In this document: positions 1-7,905 of the stretch, piece after piece | How positions within the stretch are numbered: the stretch's first letter is position 1 | How the letters are laid out: each line of letters begins with the position of its first letter | From: an uncultured Chloroflexales bacterium | GTDB lineage: Bacteria; Chloroflexota; Chloroflexia; Chloroflexales; Chloroflexaceae | Length of the DNA stretch: 64,000 nucleotides | Reading direction: 5' to 3' | Assembly (NCBI GenBank): GCA_937918935.1 | Contig: CAKZSI010000025.1 | Coordinates: forward strand, 1-64,000 | Made by a program: the position numbers and the translations under genes | The notes under the pieces: generated by a model | What the model was told of the DNA's origin: nothing | Seen by the model: only the letters and a program-made list of their open reading frames with translations | Databases searched by the model: none

Positions 1-381
1 CTGGAACGAACCCATGGCCCTTCGCACCCGCCGGCGCGCGACGCCGCGACACACGCTGCATGCCTCCGCCGTACCAGCCGGCTCTACGCCGTGTTGAGCC
101 ACGTTGGGGAGGCGGTGTTCCGCGCTTCCGGCCCGGACGAGTTGTTTGAGACGGTCTGCCGGATCGCCGTTGAGCAGGGTGTGTTCCCACTGGTCTGGAT
201 CGGGATGGCCGACCCGGTCACGGGAGAGGTCAGACCGGCAACTGCCGCTGGTCTAGCCGTGGCCTCCCTCACTGAGGTCAGGATCACCGTTCGCCCTGAG
301 CCGGAAAGGGGCTGTCGGATGGGCCTTGCCCCTCCAGGACTCACCGATAAAGAAAAGCATCGCCAGAAACTGCTACAATAG
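1..381 (+). pseudogene. GAF-domain sensor fragment (truncated remnant)
   Basis: The frame is open from the window edge to a TAG at 379-381, so the 5' end lies outside. From about base 79 the translation reads as the linker and N-terminal half of a GAF sensor domain (RLYAVLSHVGEAVFRA, then LFETVCRIAVEQGVFPLVWI and DPVTGEVRPAT), a pattern common in GGDEF or histidine-kinase proteins. After about residue 107 (ITVRPEPERG) the similarity stops and about 20 unrelated residues run to the stop. The rest of the GAF domain and any output domain are missing. A GTG at 91 could start a 96-residue ORF, but it would lie inside the conserved linker, so I read this as the tail of a broken gene and not a small real one. 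Confidence 0.6.
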
Positions 382-431
382 AGGCAGGCGCCCGATAGGG
401 CGCGTGGATTCGCGTCGAGAGCCTGCCAGCG

Positions 432-1805
432 GTGTACGACGATACCATTGCCGCCATTGCAACCCCTCCCGGCGAGGGTGGGGTGGGGATCGTGCGCATC
501 AGCGGGGCCGAGGCCCGCGCCATTGCCGCGCGGATCTTCCGCCCGCTTCGCCCCGGTCCCCTGCGCCCCTATCGCCTGCGTTACGGCCACGTGGTCGATC
601 CCGCCACCAACACCGTCATTGACGAGGTGCTGGTGGCCTTTATGCGCGCGCCGCACAGTTTCACCCGCGAGGATGTAGTGGAGATCTCCTGCCACGGCGG
701 GCCGCAGCCGCTCCAGAGCGCCCTGGCGCTGGCGCTGGCCGCCGGGGCGCGCCTGGCCCGCCCCGGGGAGTTTACTCTGCGCGCCTTCCTCAACGGGCGC
801 ATCGATCTCTCACAGGCCGAGGCCACCCTCGACGTGATCCGCGCCCGCACCGCTGCCGGGTTGGCCCTGGCCCAGGCCCAACTGGGGGGCTGGCTCGCCG
901 GCGAGGTGCGCAGTGTCCGCGCCGCCCTGCTGGAATGCCTGGCCTACGTCACCGTGGTGGTGGATTTTCCCGAAGACGAGGTCGAACCGCAGGACCTCGG
1001 CCCTTCACTGCGCGCGGGCCTGGCCACGGTGGAGCGCCTGCTGGCCGGGGCCGAGCAGGGCATCATCTACCGCCAGGGGGCGCGGGTGGCCATCGTGGGC
1101 CGGCCCAATGTCGGCAAGTCCAGCCTGCTCAACGCCCTGCTGCGCGCCGATCGGGCCATCGTCACACCCGTTCCCGGCACCACTCGCGACACCCTGGAAG
1201 AGACCGCCAACCTGGAGGGCATTCCGGTGACCCTGGTGGACACCGCAGGTATCCACGAGAGCGCCGATCCGGTCGAGCAACTCGGCATCGAGCGGGCGCG
1301 AGCGGCCCTCGACAGCGCCGATCTGGCCCTGCTGGTGTTTGACGCCGCACAACCCTTCACCCCCGGCGATGCCCAGATCGCCAGGCTTACGCTGGAGAAG
1401 CCGACCATCCTGGTGTGGAACAAGATCGACGACCGTTCCGCGGAGGATGGGCCGCCCGCGGCGCCCTTCGCCCATCCACGGCTTCTGAGCACTGTGTGTA
1501 CCTCGGCGCGCACCGGCGCGGGCATCGCGGCGCTGGCTCGATCCGTGGCCGCCGCGCTCCTCGGCGGCGTACCGCCCGCCGCCGCCGAGGCCCGCCTGGT
1601 CAGCAACCCGCGCCACCGCGACGCCCTGCGCCGCGCCGAAGAGCACCTCCGCGCCGCCCTGGCCGGGTGGGAAGCCGGGCATCCCACTGACCTCATCGGC
1701 GGCGACCTGACCGCGGCCCTCAACGCCCTCGGCGAGATTACCGGCGAGACCGTCGGGGATGACCTGCTCGATGTGATTTTTTCGCGGTTCTGTATTGGGA
1801 AGTGA
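432..1805 (+). CDS. mnmE: tRNA uridine-5-carboxymethylaminomethyl GTPase MnmE
   Basis: MnmE works with MnmG to modify the wobble uridine (U34) of certain tRNAs, using GTP and a folate C1 donor. The 457-residue protein has the usual family length. The N-terminal folate domain opens with DTIAAIATPPGEGGVGIVRI. The inserted G domain shows G1 GRPNVGKS (about 223-230), the G3 motif DTAG and G4 NKID. The C-terminus is CIGK, carrying the family's catalytic Cys (454). The start is a GTG; no earlier in-frame start keeps the conserved N-terminus, and the Shine-Dalgarno is weak. It follows the GAF remnant by 50 bp and appears to be a single-gene unit. Confidence 0.97.
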   Translation: MYDDTIAAIATPPGEGGVGIVRISGAEARAIAARIFRPLRPGPLRPYRLRYGHVVDPATNTVIDEVLVAFMRAPHSFTREDVVEISCHGGPQPLQSALALALAAGARLARPGEFTLRAFLNGRIDLSQAEATLDVIRARTAAGLALAQAQLGGWLAGEVRSVRAALLECLAYVTVVVDFPEDEVEPQDLGPSLRAGLATVERLLAGAEQGIIYRQGARVAIVGRPNVGKSSLLNALLRADRAIVTPVPGTTRDTLEETANLEGIPVTLVDTAGIHESADPVEQLGIERARAALDSADLALLVFDAAQPFTPGDAQIARLTLEKPTILVWNKIDDRSAEDGPPAAPFAHPRLLSTVCTSARTGAGIAALARSVAAALLGGVPPAAAEARLVSNPRHRDALRRAEEHLRAALAGWEAGHPTDLIGGDLTAALNALGEITGETVGDDLLDVIFSRFCIGK

Positions 1806-1821
1806 TCTTCGATGTGAATAT

Positions 1822-1912
1822 GGGGGAACCCGGTTTGCCCCCGCCCCTGCCGCTGGGGACGCCATGCAACCCGCCTCGCCGGTTGGAGGAGGGCGGGGAA
1901 ACCGGGTTTCTC
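1822..1912. repeat. Two GGGGAACC-type intergenic palindromes
   Basis: Between the convergent ends of mnmE and the hydrolase lie two imperfect palindromes centred on GGTT/AACC: 1822-1842 and 1895-1912. They belong to the dispersed palindrome family seen all over this window. With no U-run they are not classical terminators, but they sit where one would be expected. Confidence 0.6.
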
Positions 1913-1950
1913 TGCGCCCCTTGCCTGCGGGAGCGCCTGGCGCTGCGCCT

Positions 1951-2688
1951 CTACAGGCGTTCCAGCCATGTGCGGAGGATCGCGGCCGTGGCTTCGGGCG
2001 CCTCGAGCATCGGCATGTGCCCGACGCCGGGCAGCAGGGTCAGTTCGGCGTCGAGCAGTGTGTGCAACTCGCGGGCCAGCTTCGGGGGCGTCATCCGGTC
2101 GGCCTCGCCGCAGATCACCAGTGCGGGGAGGCGCAGCGTTCCCAGGCGCGGGCGCGCGTCCCAGCCATCGCAGGCAATGAAATCGCCGCGCAGCACCGCC
2201 GGGTCGCACTGCCGGAACTCGGCGGCCGCCGGGGCGCGCAGGTGCGCCGCAGCCTCGGGGTAGATCCACTGGACCAGATGCTCAATGGCCACATCCGGGT
2301 TGGCGGCCAGCCCTTCGAGCAACTCCGGGGCCACCCGCAGGCGGGCGCTGGCGCCGATCAGCGCCAGTCCGCGCACCCGATCCGGCGCCGCCAGGGCCGC
2401 CTCCAGGGCCGCCGCCGCGCCCATCGAGTGACCGGCGAGCACGGCCCGGTCAAGCCCCAGCGCGTCAAGCAGGCGCAGGGCCAACTCGGCGTACCCGGCG
2501 ATGGTGGTGTACCCCGGCGGCGCTGAGCGCCCGTGGCCGGGCAGATCGAGGGCGATCAGCCGCGCCGTGGCGCTCAGGGGCGCAAACAGTTCACCCCAGT
2601 GGCGATGCGTGCCCCCGGCCCCGTGGAGCAAAATGGCCGGCGTTCCCTGCCCGCGTTGAGCGTAAAAGATTCCGTCAATTTCAGCCAT
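1951..2688 (-). CDS. alpha/beta hydrolase family protein
   Basis: A 245-residue alpha/beta-hydrolase fold protein. The oxyanion-hole HG motif LLHGAGGTHRHW, the nucleophile elbow GHSMG, the acid region ICGEADRMTPP and the C-terminal catalytic His in GVGHMPMLE are all visible, so the triad looks complete. The ORF can be read further upstream, but that part is the 62-bp tandem repeat. I therefore start at the ATG encoding MAEIDGIFYAQRG, where homology to the family begins. The substrate cannot be told; esterase, haloperoxidase-like and lactonase activities are all possible. No operon partner is evident. Confidence 0.88.
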   Translation of the reverse strand: MAEIDGIFYAQRGQGTPAILLHGAGGTHRHWGELFAPLSATARLIALDLPGHGRSAPPGYTTIAGYAELALRLLDALGLDRAVLAGHSMGAAAALEAALAAPDRVRGLALIGASARLRVAPELLEGLAANPDVAIEHLVQWIYPEAAAHLRAPAAAEFRQCDPAVLRGDFIACDGWDARPRLGTLRLPALVICGEADRMTPPKLARELHTLLDAELTLLPGVGHMPMLEAPEATAAILRTWLERL

Positions 2689-2698
2689 TTCACGTGAT

Positions 2699-2884
2699 CC
2701 TGCGGGTCTTCCCGGCGTGAGGGATATGGGGCACCCGGGGTTACCCACACCCCTGCAACCTGCGCGGGGCGTGCCGGCGTGAGGGGTATGGGGAACCCGG
2801 GGTTCCCCCCGCCCCTGCAACCTGCGCGGGTCTTCCCGGCGTGAGGGATATGGGGCACCCGGGGTTCCCCCCGCCCCTGCAACC
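2699..2884. repeat. 62-bp tandem repeat, three copies
   Basis: Three head-to-tail copies with exactly 62-bp spacing; the CGGCGTGAGG core occurs at 2713, 2775 and 2837. Each unit contains a member of the GGGG-AACCCGGGGTT-CCCC palindrome family followed by GCCCCTGCAACCTGCG. A degenerate fourth copy continues to about 2950. The array lies directly upstream of the hydrolase start. Confidence 0.85.
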
Positions 2885-2916
2885 TGCGCCAGCGGGTCTC
2901 GGCGGTTGGAGGCATG

Positions 2917-3122
2917 GCGGGGAAAGCAGCTTTCCCCGCGCCCCTGTCCCCGGGGCCATCTGGCCGCCAGATTGCCGCCTGGAGGGGTGCAGGGCAACCC
3001 GCTTGCCCTGCACCCCCTGCCGCCAGCGCGCCCGGCTGTCTCCACCCTGGCTGGGGATGGGGCAGGCGGCTTGTCCCGCGCCCCCGCCTCGTAAGAAAAT
3101 CTGGGAGGGCGACGCCCTCCCA
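2917..3122. repeat. Decayed palindrome cluster
   Basis: This continues the repeat tract. A near-perfect palindrome with GGGGAAAGC arms lies at 2917-2938, and a hairpin with TGGGAGGGCG arms at 3102-3122. No coding signal is supported, although open frames cross it because of the GC bias. Confidence 0.65.
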
Positions 3123-3153
3123 CGCCCCATCCCGCTGCGACAACGCCGGTTTC

Positions 3154-3435
3154 CTACCCCATCGCCTCATCGGCGGCGGCGGCCAGTTGGAAATCCTTCT
3201 CCGTCAACCCGCCGGCATCGTGGGTGGTTAACGCCAGCGTTACCTTGTTGTAGCGGATATCCACATCGGGATGATGGCCGGCAGCCTCGGCCAGAAAGCC
3301 GACCTGAACGACAAAGGCGATCGCCGCCGGGAAGGTCGGGAGTTTGTAGGTCTTGACAATCTCATCACCACGGCGCGTCCAGCCACTGAGTGTCTCCAGC
3401 CGCGCGGTAATCTCCGTCTCACTGAGCCGGGCCAT
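3154..3435 (-). CDS. pterin-4a-carbinolamine dehydratase (PCD/DCoH family)
   Basis: A 93-residue protein of normal family length. PCD dehydrates 4a-hydroxytetrahydrobiopterin to recycle the pterin cofactor; some bacterial members act in molybdopterin or other pathways. The signature is intact: KTYKL near residue 30, the catalytic AAGHHPD stretch with the His pair, then YNKVTLALTTHDAGGLTEKD. No aromatic amino acid hydroxylase gene is nearby, so the physiological substrate is open. An ATG start, with CACTCC on the plus strand (GGAGTG on the minus strand) just upstream, gives a good ribosome-binding site. Confidence 0.93.
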   Translation of the reverse strand: MARLSETEITARLETLSGWTRRGDEIVKTYKLPTFPAAIAFVVQVGFLAEAAGHHPDVDIRYNKVTLALTTHDAGGLTEKDFQLAAAADEAMG

Positions 3436-3818
3436 GCCTCACTCCTTCCAGATGCCAGCCACTCGCGCGGTCCCGCCGCGCACCACCAGCGTGAATGTGG
3501 GGAAAGGGGGATTCCTGACGCCCTGGCCCACCAGGGTGTCAGGAGCGCCCCGCCGGTTGAAAGACGGCAAATCTGGTTTCCCCCTACCCCTGCCTGACAG
3601 TTGGGAGGACTTCACTCTTCGCAGCCCTCCCACCACCTGGACCTGCCGGTACGTGGAGAGTATACACGACATGGCGGAAGATGTTGCGGCTAATCCGGCG
3701 GGTGTGCGCCGAAACCTGGCGTGGCCGCTGGCCCACGGGCGTGATGGCATCCGCGCCGCGCATCCGGGCAGGTGGCCCGGCGGGTGGGTGTAGAGACGGC
3801 CCGCCGGGTCGTCTCTGG

Positions 3819-5693
3819 CTACCGTTGCAACGTCGGCATGAAGACCCGGGACGACGGTGACGGTGACGGCGATGGTGATGGCAATGGTGACGGCGTCGTG
3901 CCATCTTGCGGTGGATTGCCCAGCCAGAGGCGCCCGTAACCGAAGAGGGTGTCCCGGCCAGGAGGCCCGATGTCGATCGCCCGACCGGTCAAGAAAGAAG
4001 TGATCTGCGCGGGGCCATAGCTCGGAAAGGCGCCCCGCACCAGCGCGGCGGCCCCGGCCACGTGCGGCGTGGCCGACGACGTGCCATTGAACTGCTGGCC
4101 CGCGGTTGTGCCATAGGCGCGCGTGTCAACATTGGCAAAGGCTGCCAGGTCCGGTTTGATCTGGCCGCCGTTGAGCGTACCGCCGGGGCCATTGGTTGGC
4201 CCTTCCGAACTGTAGGGCTCCTGGGGGAAGGGGCTGCGCGAATCCAGCGCGGCCACGGTGATCGCCCCCGGCGCGTCGGCGAGATCACTGAGGCTCCGAG
4301 GTGGAGAGTTCAGACGCAGGGCAGGGGCGCCATCCATAAACAGGTCAAAGTTCACATCGGCGCGGGTAGCATTATAACGCCTAATGACGACTCCATAAGC
4401 GGTTGCGGCGCCGGAGGTCTCGGCTATCGCCACTTCGGTCGGTCGCTGGTTAGCATCGCCATTTTGATAGGCGTTGCCGCCAGTGCTGACGCTCTGCCAC
4501 CCGCTACCGTTCCAGCGTACAATTGCGAAGTCATAATCCTGGTTCACCGGCGGGGTCCAGTTATCCCAGCGCAGAAAGGCCCTCAAGGCATAGCCGGAAG
4601 GAATCGCTGCACAGTCGCCCCCGGGTGTCGTTGCAATGCAGTTGATCTCGACGCCGGATGCAAACTCGTGGACCCCATTACTATTCGCGTCGGCGAAGAT
4701 CCCGCCCCAGTGCCGCCGGCGCTCATTGCCGGCGGCGGTCACCCAGGTAATCCCGGCGTTGCGTGCTCGCGCGACTTCATCGGCCAGAAAGCCCGTGCCA
4801 TCACCTGGCCCCAGGTTGTAGAAGCCGATTGAGCTAGAGATCACATTGATCCCGTTCTCGATGGCAAAGGTCACCGCGCGCTGCAGGTCGAGAGCCGTGT
4901 TAATACGCAGCAGGTACAGGCTGGCCTGAGGGGCCATATCGTACACGATCTCGGCGCAGGCGGTGCCGTGAGGAGTGCCGCCGCCGATATCGCCGGTCGA
5001 GGCGAAGTTCTGCGTCACCACACTTGCGGGCAGATCCGTGCCAAGTAGCGCAGTGTAGCCTTGAAAGCCGGCATCAATCACGGCGATGCGCACCCCGGCG
5101 CCGCGATAGCCGGCGTTGTGCCAGGGAGTGGCATTCGCGTGGGTCACGCCTACGGTGGTCAGTTGCCCGGCCTGCAGTTCGCTGGACGGCGTCAGGTAAT
5201 CGGGTTGGCGCACGTAGGCGATTGCCGGATCATCGGCGAGGGTGCGCAGGGCGGCAATCGGGACCATGGCCTGGATCTGGGTGTTGTCCAGGCCAGTATA
5301 GACCACCAATCCGCCGGCGGCTTCAATCGCTTGTCGGGCGGCAGCAACGTTCACCTCATCCACTTCAGCGATCACTTCGACCCGATCGCCGTCAACCTTC
5401 AGCCCGACGGCCTCGGCCATGCTCGCCAGGGCCGCCCCGCTGGCGTCCCGGTCGGCGAGCATCGCCAGCGCCGAGTCGAGAGAGGCGTGTTGCGCCGGTT
5501 TAGTCCCCAACGCCGCGGCGGGGTCAAACCTGAAATGCGCGGGCTCGACAGTTGCTATCCCGGTCATATCGAGTTGCCCGGTCTGCTGGCCACCCTGGGC
5601 CAGGAGCTGAGCCGCCAGCCCCAGAACGAGTGCGAAAACCACCACCAGCCCGATCACACGTCTCCTCATCACCACCAGCAAGCGTGTCATCAC
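3819..5693 (-). CDS. secreted subtilisin-like serine protease (peptidase S8)
   Basis: A 624-residue exported protease. Residues 1-32 form a signal peptide (basic n-region, hydrophobic VIGLVVVFALVLGLAAQLL). About 40-170 is a propeptide-like region ending LADDPAIAYVRQPDYL. The catalytic domain has Asp207 (AVIDAGF), His242 (GTPHGT), oxyanion Asn323 (TAAGNE) and Ser539 (FNGTSSATPHVAG). About 330-470 is a beta-rich insertion between Asn and Ser. The C-terminus is a short Pro-Ser repeat (about 600-614), coded by a degenerate six-base repeat at about 3855-3890, then SRVFMPTLQR. This may be a sorting or surface tail, but I do not recognise it. The start has two Met codons; the first is used here. Confidence 0.92.
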   Translation of the reverse strand: MMTRLLVVMRRRVIGLVVVFALVLGLAAQLLAQGGQQTGQLDMTGIATVEPAHFRFDPAAALGTKPAQHASLDSALAMLADRDASGAALASMAEAVGLKVDGDRVEVIAEVDEVNVAAARQAIEAAGGLVVYTGLDNTQIQAMVPIAALRTLADDPAIAYVRQPDYLTPSSELQAGQLTTVGVTHANATPWHNAGYRGAGVRIAVIDAGFQGYTALLGTDLPASVVTQNFASTGDIGGGTPHGTACAEIVYDMAPQASLYLLRINTALDLQRAVTFAIENGINVISSSIGFYNLGPGDGTGFLADEVARARNAGITWVTAAGNERRRHWGGIFADANSNGVHEFASGVEINCIATTPGGDCAAIPSGYALRAFLRWDNWTPPVNQDYDFAIVRWNGSGWQSVSTGGNAYQNGDANQRPTEVAIAETSGAATAYGVVIRRYNATRADVNFDLFMDGAPALRLNSPPRSLSDLADAPGAITVAALDSRSPFPQEPYSSEGPTNGPGGTLNGGQIKPDLAAFANVDTRAYGTTAGQQFNGTSSATPHVAGAAALVRGAFPSYGPAQITSFLTGRAIDIGPPGRDTLFGYGRLWLGNPPQDGTTPSPLPSPSPSPSPSSRVFMPTLQR

Positions 5694-6156
5694 CGTTCCT
5701 CCTCTTCTGGACGCTTATCGTAGATGTCTGGAGCACGGGGACCTCGGTAGGAGGGTATAGACTCTCATGCACATACACTACAGACGGGCACTGATGTTTT
5801 CGGGAGTGTTACCAGATTGCAAACGTCTATCGAGAGAGGGGCAAGAGGATTCGGAGGGTGTAGATTTGTCTGGCCCGTCCTGGCGCCAACACATCTGGAG
5901 CATTGGAACGTCGAACCATCTCTCAGGCACAGGAGATGGCAGCAGGGAGGCGAGGGGCCTGAGCCCATCATGATGCAGAAAACACCCTTCGCGCTTAAAA
6001 ACGCTACCCGTGAGGCGTAAGGGAAACTTATTCTCGCACGCCTTCGTCAAGCGGCAGGGTGTGGGCGGGCTTCGCACACCCCGGAGAACCCATTCTGATC
6101 ACGTCGTGCGGGACCTCCATGCTGCTGAGATAGCCGCTACACAAGGCTACGCCTCA
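5694..6156. other. Intergenic region, no gene recognised
   Basis: 463 bp between two minus-strand genes, with lower GC than the flanks. Short open frames exist on both strands, but none has a ribosome-binding site together with a recognisable protein. It should contain the promoter of the subtilase; I could not pick a convincing -35/-10 pair. Confidence 0.4.
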
Positions 6157-6618
6157 TTACCGTGCTGGCGCGGCCATGTCAGGGGGTCGCACGGCGGCAA
6201 CATTGGGGTCATTTGCCAGGCGGCAAAGCTCGTTCGGGGGTACGAGCGCCTGCGCCAGTTGATCGGTCTGTGCAGTCACAGTGGCTCCGTACTGGTCAAA
6301 GTCCACCGGGGCGCCAAAGGTCACGAAGACGAGCGCCCGGCCCTGCTCATAGGGGATATTCGCTGCTGCCGCGAAGGCGGCGGGATCGCTCGCCGTTGCG
6401 AGGGCGTAGAGGATCGGATCAAGCCGCGGACAGGCCGCCGGCCCGCCTTTGCCCGCATCGCCAGCGGGAACACCGGTGATCTGTTCGGCGCCGGTCGGCG
6501 CCGTTGGCGCAACTGACGGCGATGGTGCTGCCGGTGCGCCAGCTTGTGGAACGCCCCCGCAACCTGCGTGTGCAAAGATCACAATACAGAGTGAAATAGC
6601 AATAACTATAAAGCGCAT
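6157..6618 (-). CDS. putative lipoprotein resembling a subtilase propeptide
   Basis: 153 residues. An N-terminal hydrophobic segment is followed by AHAGC at 16-20, a lipobox-like site with an unusual His at -3. Next comes an Ala/Pro/Thr-rich linker (21-50) and a folded part. The last 40 residues align by eye with the propeptide of the neighbouring subtilase: LCRLANDPNVAAVRPPD here against LRTLADDPAIAYVRQPD there, with TDQLAQALVP before it matching NTQIQAMVP. Subtilase propeptides (inhibitor family I9) act as intramolecular chaperones and inhibitors. A free, lipid-anchored copy could inhibit or fold the protease, but that is inference. An ATG start follows an AT-rich leader with no clear Shine-Dalgarno. 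Confidence 0.65.
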   Translation of the reverse strand: MRFIVIAISLCIVIFAHAGCGGVPQAGAPAAPSPSVAPTAPTGAEQITGVPAGDAGKGGPAACPRLDPILYALATASDPAAFAAAANIPYEQGRALVFVTFGAPVDFDQYGATVTAQTDQLAQALVPPNELCRLANDPNVAAVRPPDMAAPAR

Positions 6619-6889
6619 GTAAAATATTTTTAAAAATGTATGATATTACATAAGTTTAAAATCCAACATGCATCTTTATTGTATCTCGATATTCATCTCT
6701 GTCAATAGGCAAGTAGCAGGGCGTCAGGCAAGGCTGCGTGACGCAGCCTGTTGCGGACCCGTTGGAGGGAGGGGAGAGGGCGCAGCCCTCGGCGATACAC
6801 TGGTTGCGCCCACCGCGCCTCCCCTCTCCTGGATACAGGAGGTTTCGCCCTCCCTGCGCCGCTCAACTCCACTGGCAAGCATGGGTGCT
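6619..6889. other. AT-rich leader and palindrome-containing spacer
   Basis: 6619-6700 is strikingly AT-rich for this genome and lies just upstream of the lipoprotein start, so it probably holds that gene's promoter. From 6720 the sequence is GC-rich again, with decayed palindromes (GAGGGCGCAGCCCTC at about 6776). No gene is seen. Confidence 0.45.
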
Positions 6890-6918
6890 TTGACGTGCCA
6901 CTTACCCTGAGCTATAAT
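6890..6918 (+). promoter_or_regulatory. sigma-70-type promoter of tRNA-Lys
   Basis: The -35 element TTGACG (6890-6895) and -10 element TATAAT (6913-6918) are separated by 17 bp. The -10 lies 6 bp before the tRNA 5' end, fitting transcription from close to the mature end. Confidence 0.85.
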
Positions 6919-6924
6919 GCTCAT

Positions 6925-6999
6925 GGGCCGGTAGCTCAGCGGTAGAGCACCTGACTTTTAATCAGAGGGTCGCGGGTTCGATCCCCGCCCGGCTCACCA
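6925..6999 (+). tRNA. tRNA-Lys (anticodon TTT)
   Basis: A complete cloverleaf. The 7-bp acceptor stem GGGCCGG pairs with CCGGCTC with one G-U pair. The D-arm is TAGCTCAGCGGTAGAGCA, the anticodon loop is CTTTTAA with TTT at 6957-6959, and the T-arm contains GGTTCGATCCC. The discriminator is A (6996) and CCA is encoded (6997-6999). It is followed 8 bp later by a strong terminator and preceded by its own promoter, so it is a monocistronic tRNA unit. Confidence 0.97.
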
Positions 7000-7007
7000 C
7001 TTGAGAA

Positions 7008-7042
7008 AGCCTGGTGTCGTTGCGGCACCAGGCTTCTTTTTT
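7008..7042 (+). terminator. rho-independent terminator of tRNA-Lys
   Basis: A 9-bp perfect stem (AGCCTGGTG 7008-7016 with CACCAGGCT 7026-7034) with a 9-nt loop runs directly into a T-rich tract ending at 7042. Confidence 0.92.
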
Positions 7043-7049
7043 GCCGTTG

Positions 7050-7480
7050 ACAGCCAGGTTGCCAGCCAGACTCCGGCTGACCGCCATGGACGACTGTGCA
7101 TACCCGGAGAAAACAGGCCGGGTAGTTCTGCTTCGTGAGCGAGTTCGACGCCCGGCTGCATCGGTTGTGGTGCCAGTACAATGATACCCGGGAGGCTCTG
7201 GTGGAAGTGATCGGCTGAGCGGTGCATAGCCCTGGAGGGTGGAGATGCCACGCGTGGAGTCTTTCTACGGCCGGTCTCACGACGCAGGCGCTCATCTTGT
7301 CGGACCAGGGCTTGCAGGAGCTCCAGCACTTCGCGCATACGGCGAGTTAGCGATACTACCGCATACACGGGCATGATACCAATTTCACTTGAAACCTCCG
7401 CACGGAGCGTGGCGTCAAAGCGCGCCTGGATGCCTTGTGCGACAATCTGCAATCCAAAATCTGCAATCTGAAATCGTAGC
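7050..7480. other. Spacer with a possible gene remnant and a CAATCTGCAATC repeat
   Basis: No intact gene is supported. On the minus strand a stretch translating as SLTRRMREVLELLQALVRQD (around 7300-7360) looks protein-like but is short and unrecognised. At about 7442-7475 the motif CAATCTGCAATC occurs twice; the same motif recurs in the sdhA-sdhB gap. Confidence 0.35.
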
Positions 7481-7888
7481 CTAGTCCTCGTGCGCACCCG
7501 TCGCGCCATCGCCTTGCGTCGGGGGCTGCCAGGGCCAGCGGTGCTCGAGCTCAACCACAATCGACCAGCTCAGGAAAGTACGAATGAGCATTAGAATTGC
7601 CAGGAAGGCCACGTTTGCGAGGGTCGGCTCCAGGGCCAACGTGCGGATAACATCGGCAGCCACCAGCATCTCCAGGCCCAGCAGCAGCCCACGCCCGAGC
7701 CGCAGCTTAAACTCTTCGTAAAGCAGTTTCGGCTGAGCGCCGGTGAAGAAGCCACGTATGAAGATTGCGGTGCTCATCAGGGCCGCAACCATGATGATCG
7801 TCACCGCGAGCAACTCGAGCGCAATTGCCGCAACTTTAATCCACGCCAGCAGCTCCGTGACGATTCCGGCGGTCTGATACTCACCCAT
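7481..7888 (-). CDS. DUF1622 family membrane protein
   Basis: 135 residues with about three hydrophobic helices. The C-terminal half, LGRGLLLGLEMLVAADVIRT to LIRTFLSWSIVVELEHRWPW, matches my memory of DUF1622, a family of small bacterial membrane proteins of unknown function. I start at the ATG at 7888, preceded by GGAGGG at the right distance; the longer frame would run back into the permease. The gene begins 17 bp after the stop of the SulP permease, so the two are probably co-transcribed and may act together, but no function is established. Confidence 0.82.
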   Translation of the reverse strand: MGEYQTAGIVTELLAWIKVAAIALELLAVTIIMVAALMSTAIFIRGFFTGAQPKLLYEEFKLRLGRGLLLGLEMLVAADVIRTLALEPTLANVAFLAILMLIRTFLSWSIVVELEHRWPWQPPTQGDGATGAHED

Positions 7889-7905
7889 CGCACACCCTCC
7901 AGGAA

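Noticed and set aside
1005-2269. Long minus-strand open frames over mnmE
   Set aside because: Shadows of a GC-rich gene; the plus frame encodes an intact MnmE.
2699-3122. Possible CRISPR array
   Set aside because: Tandem units are contiguous with no unique spacers, and no cas genes are present.
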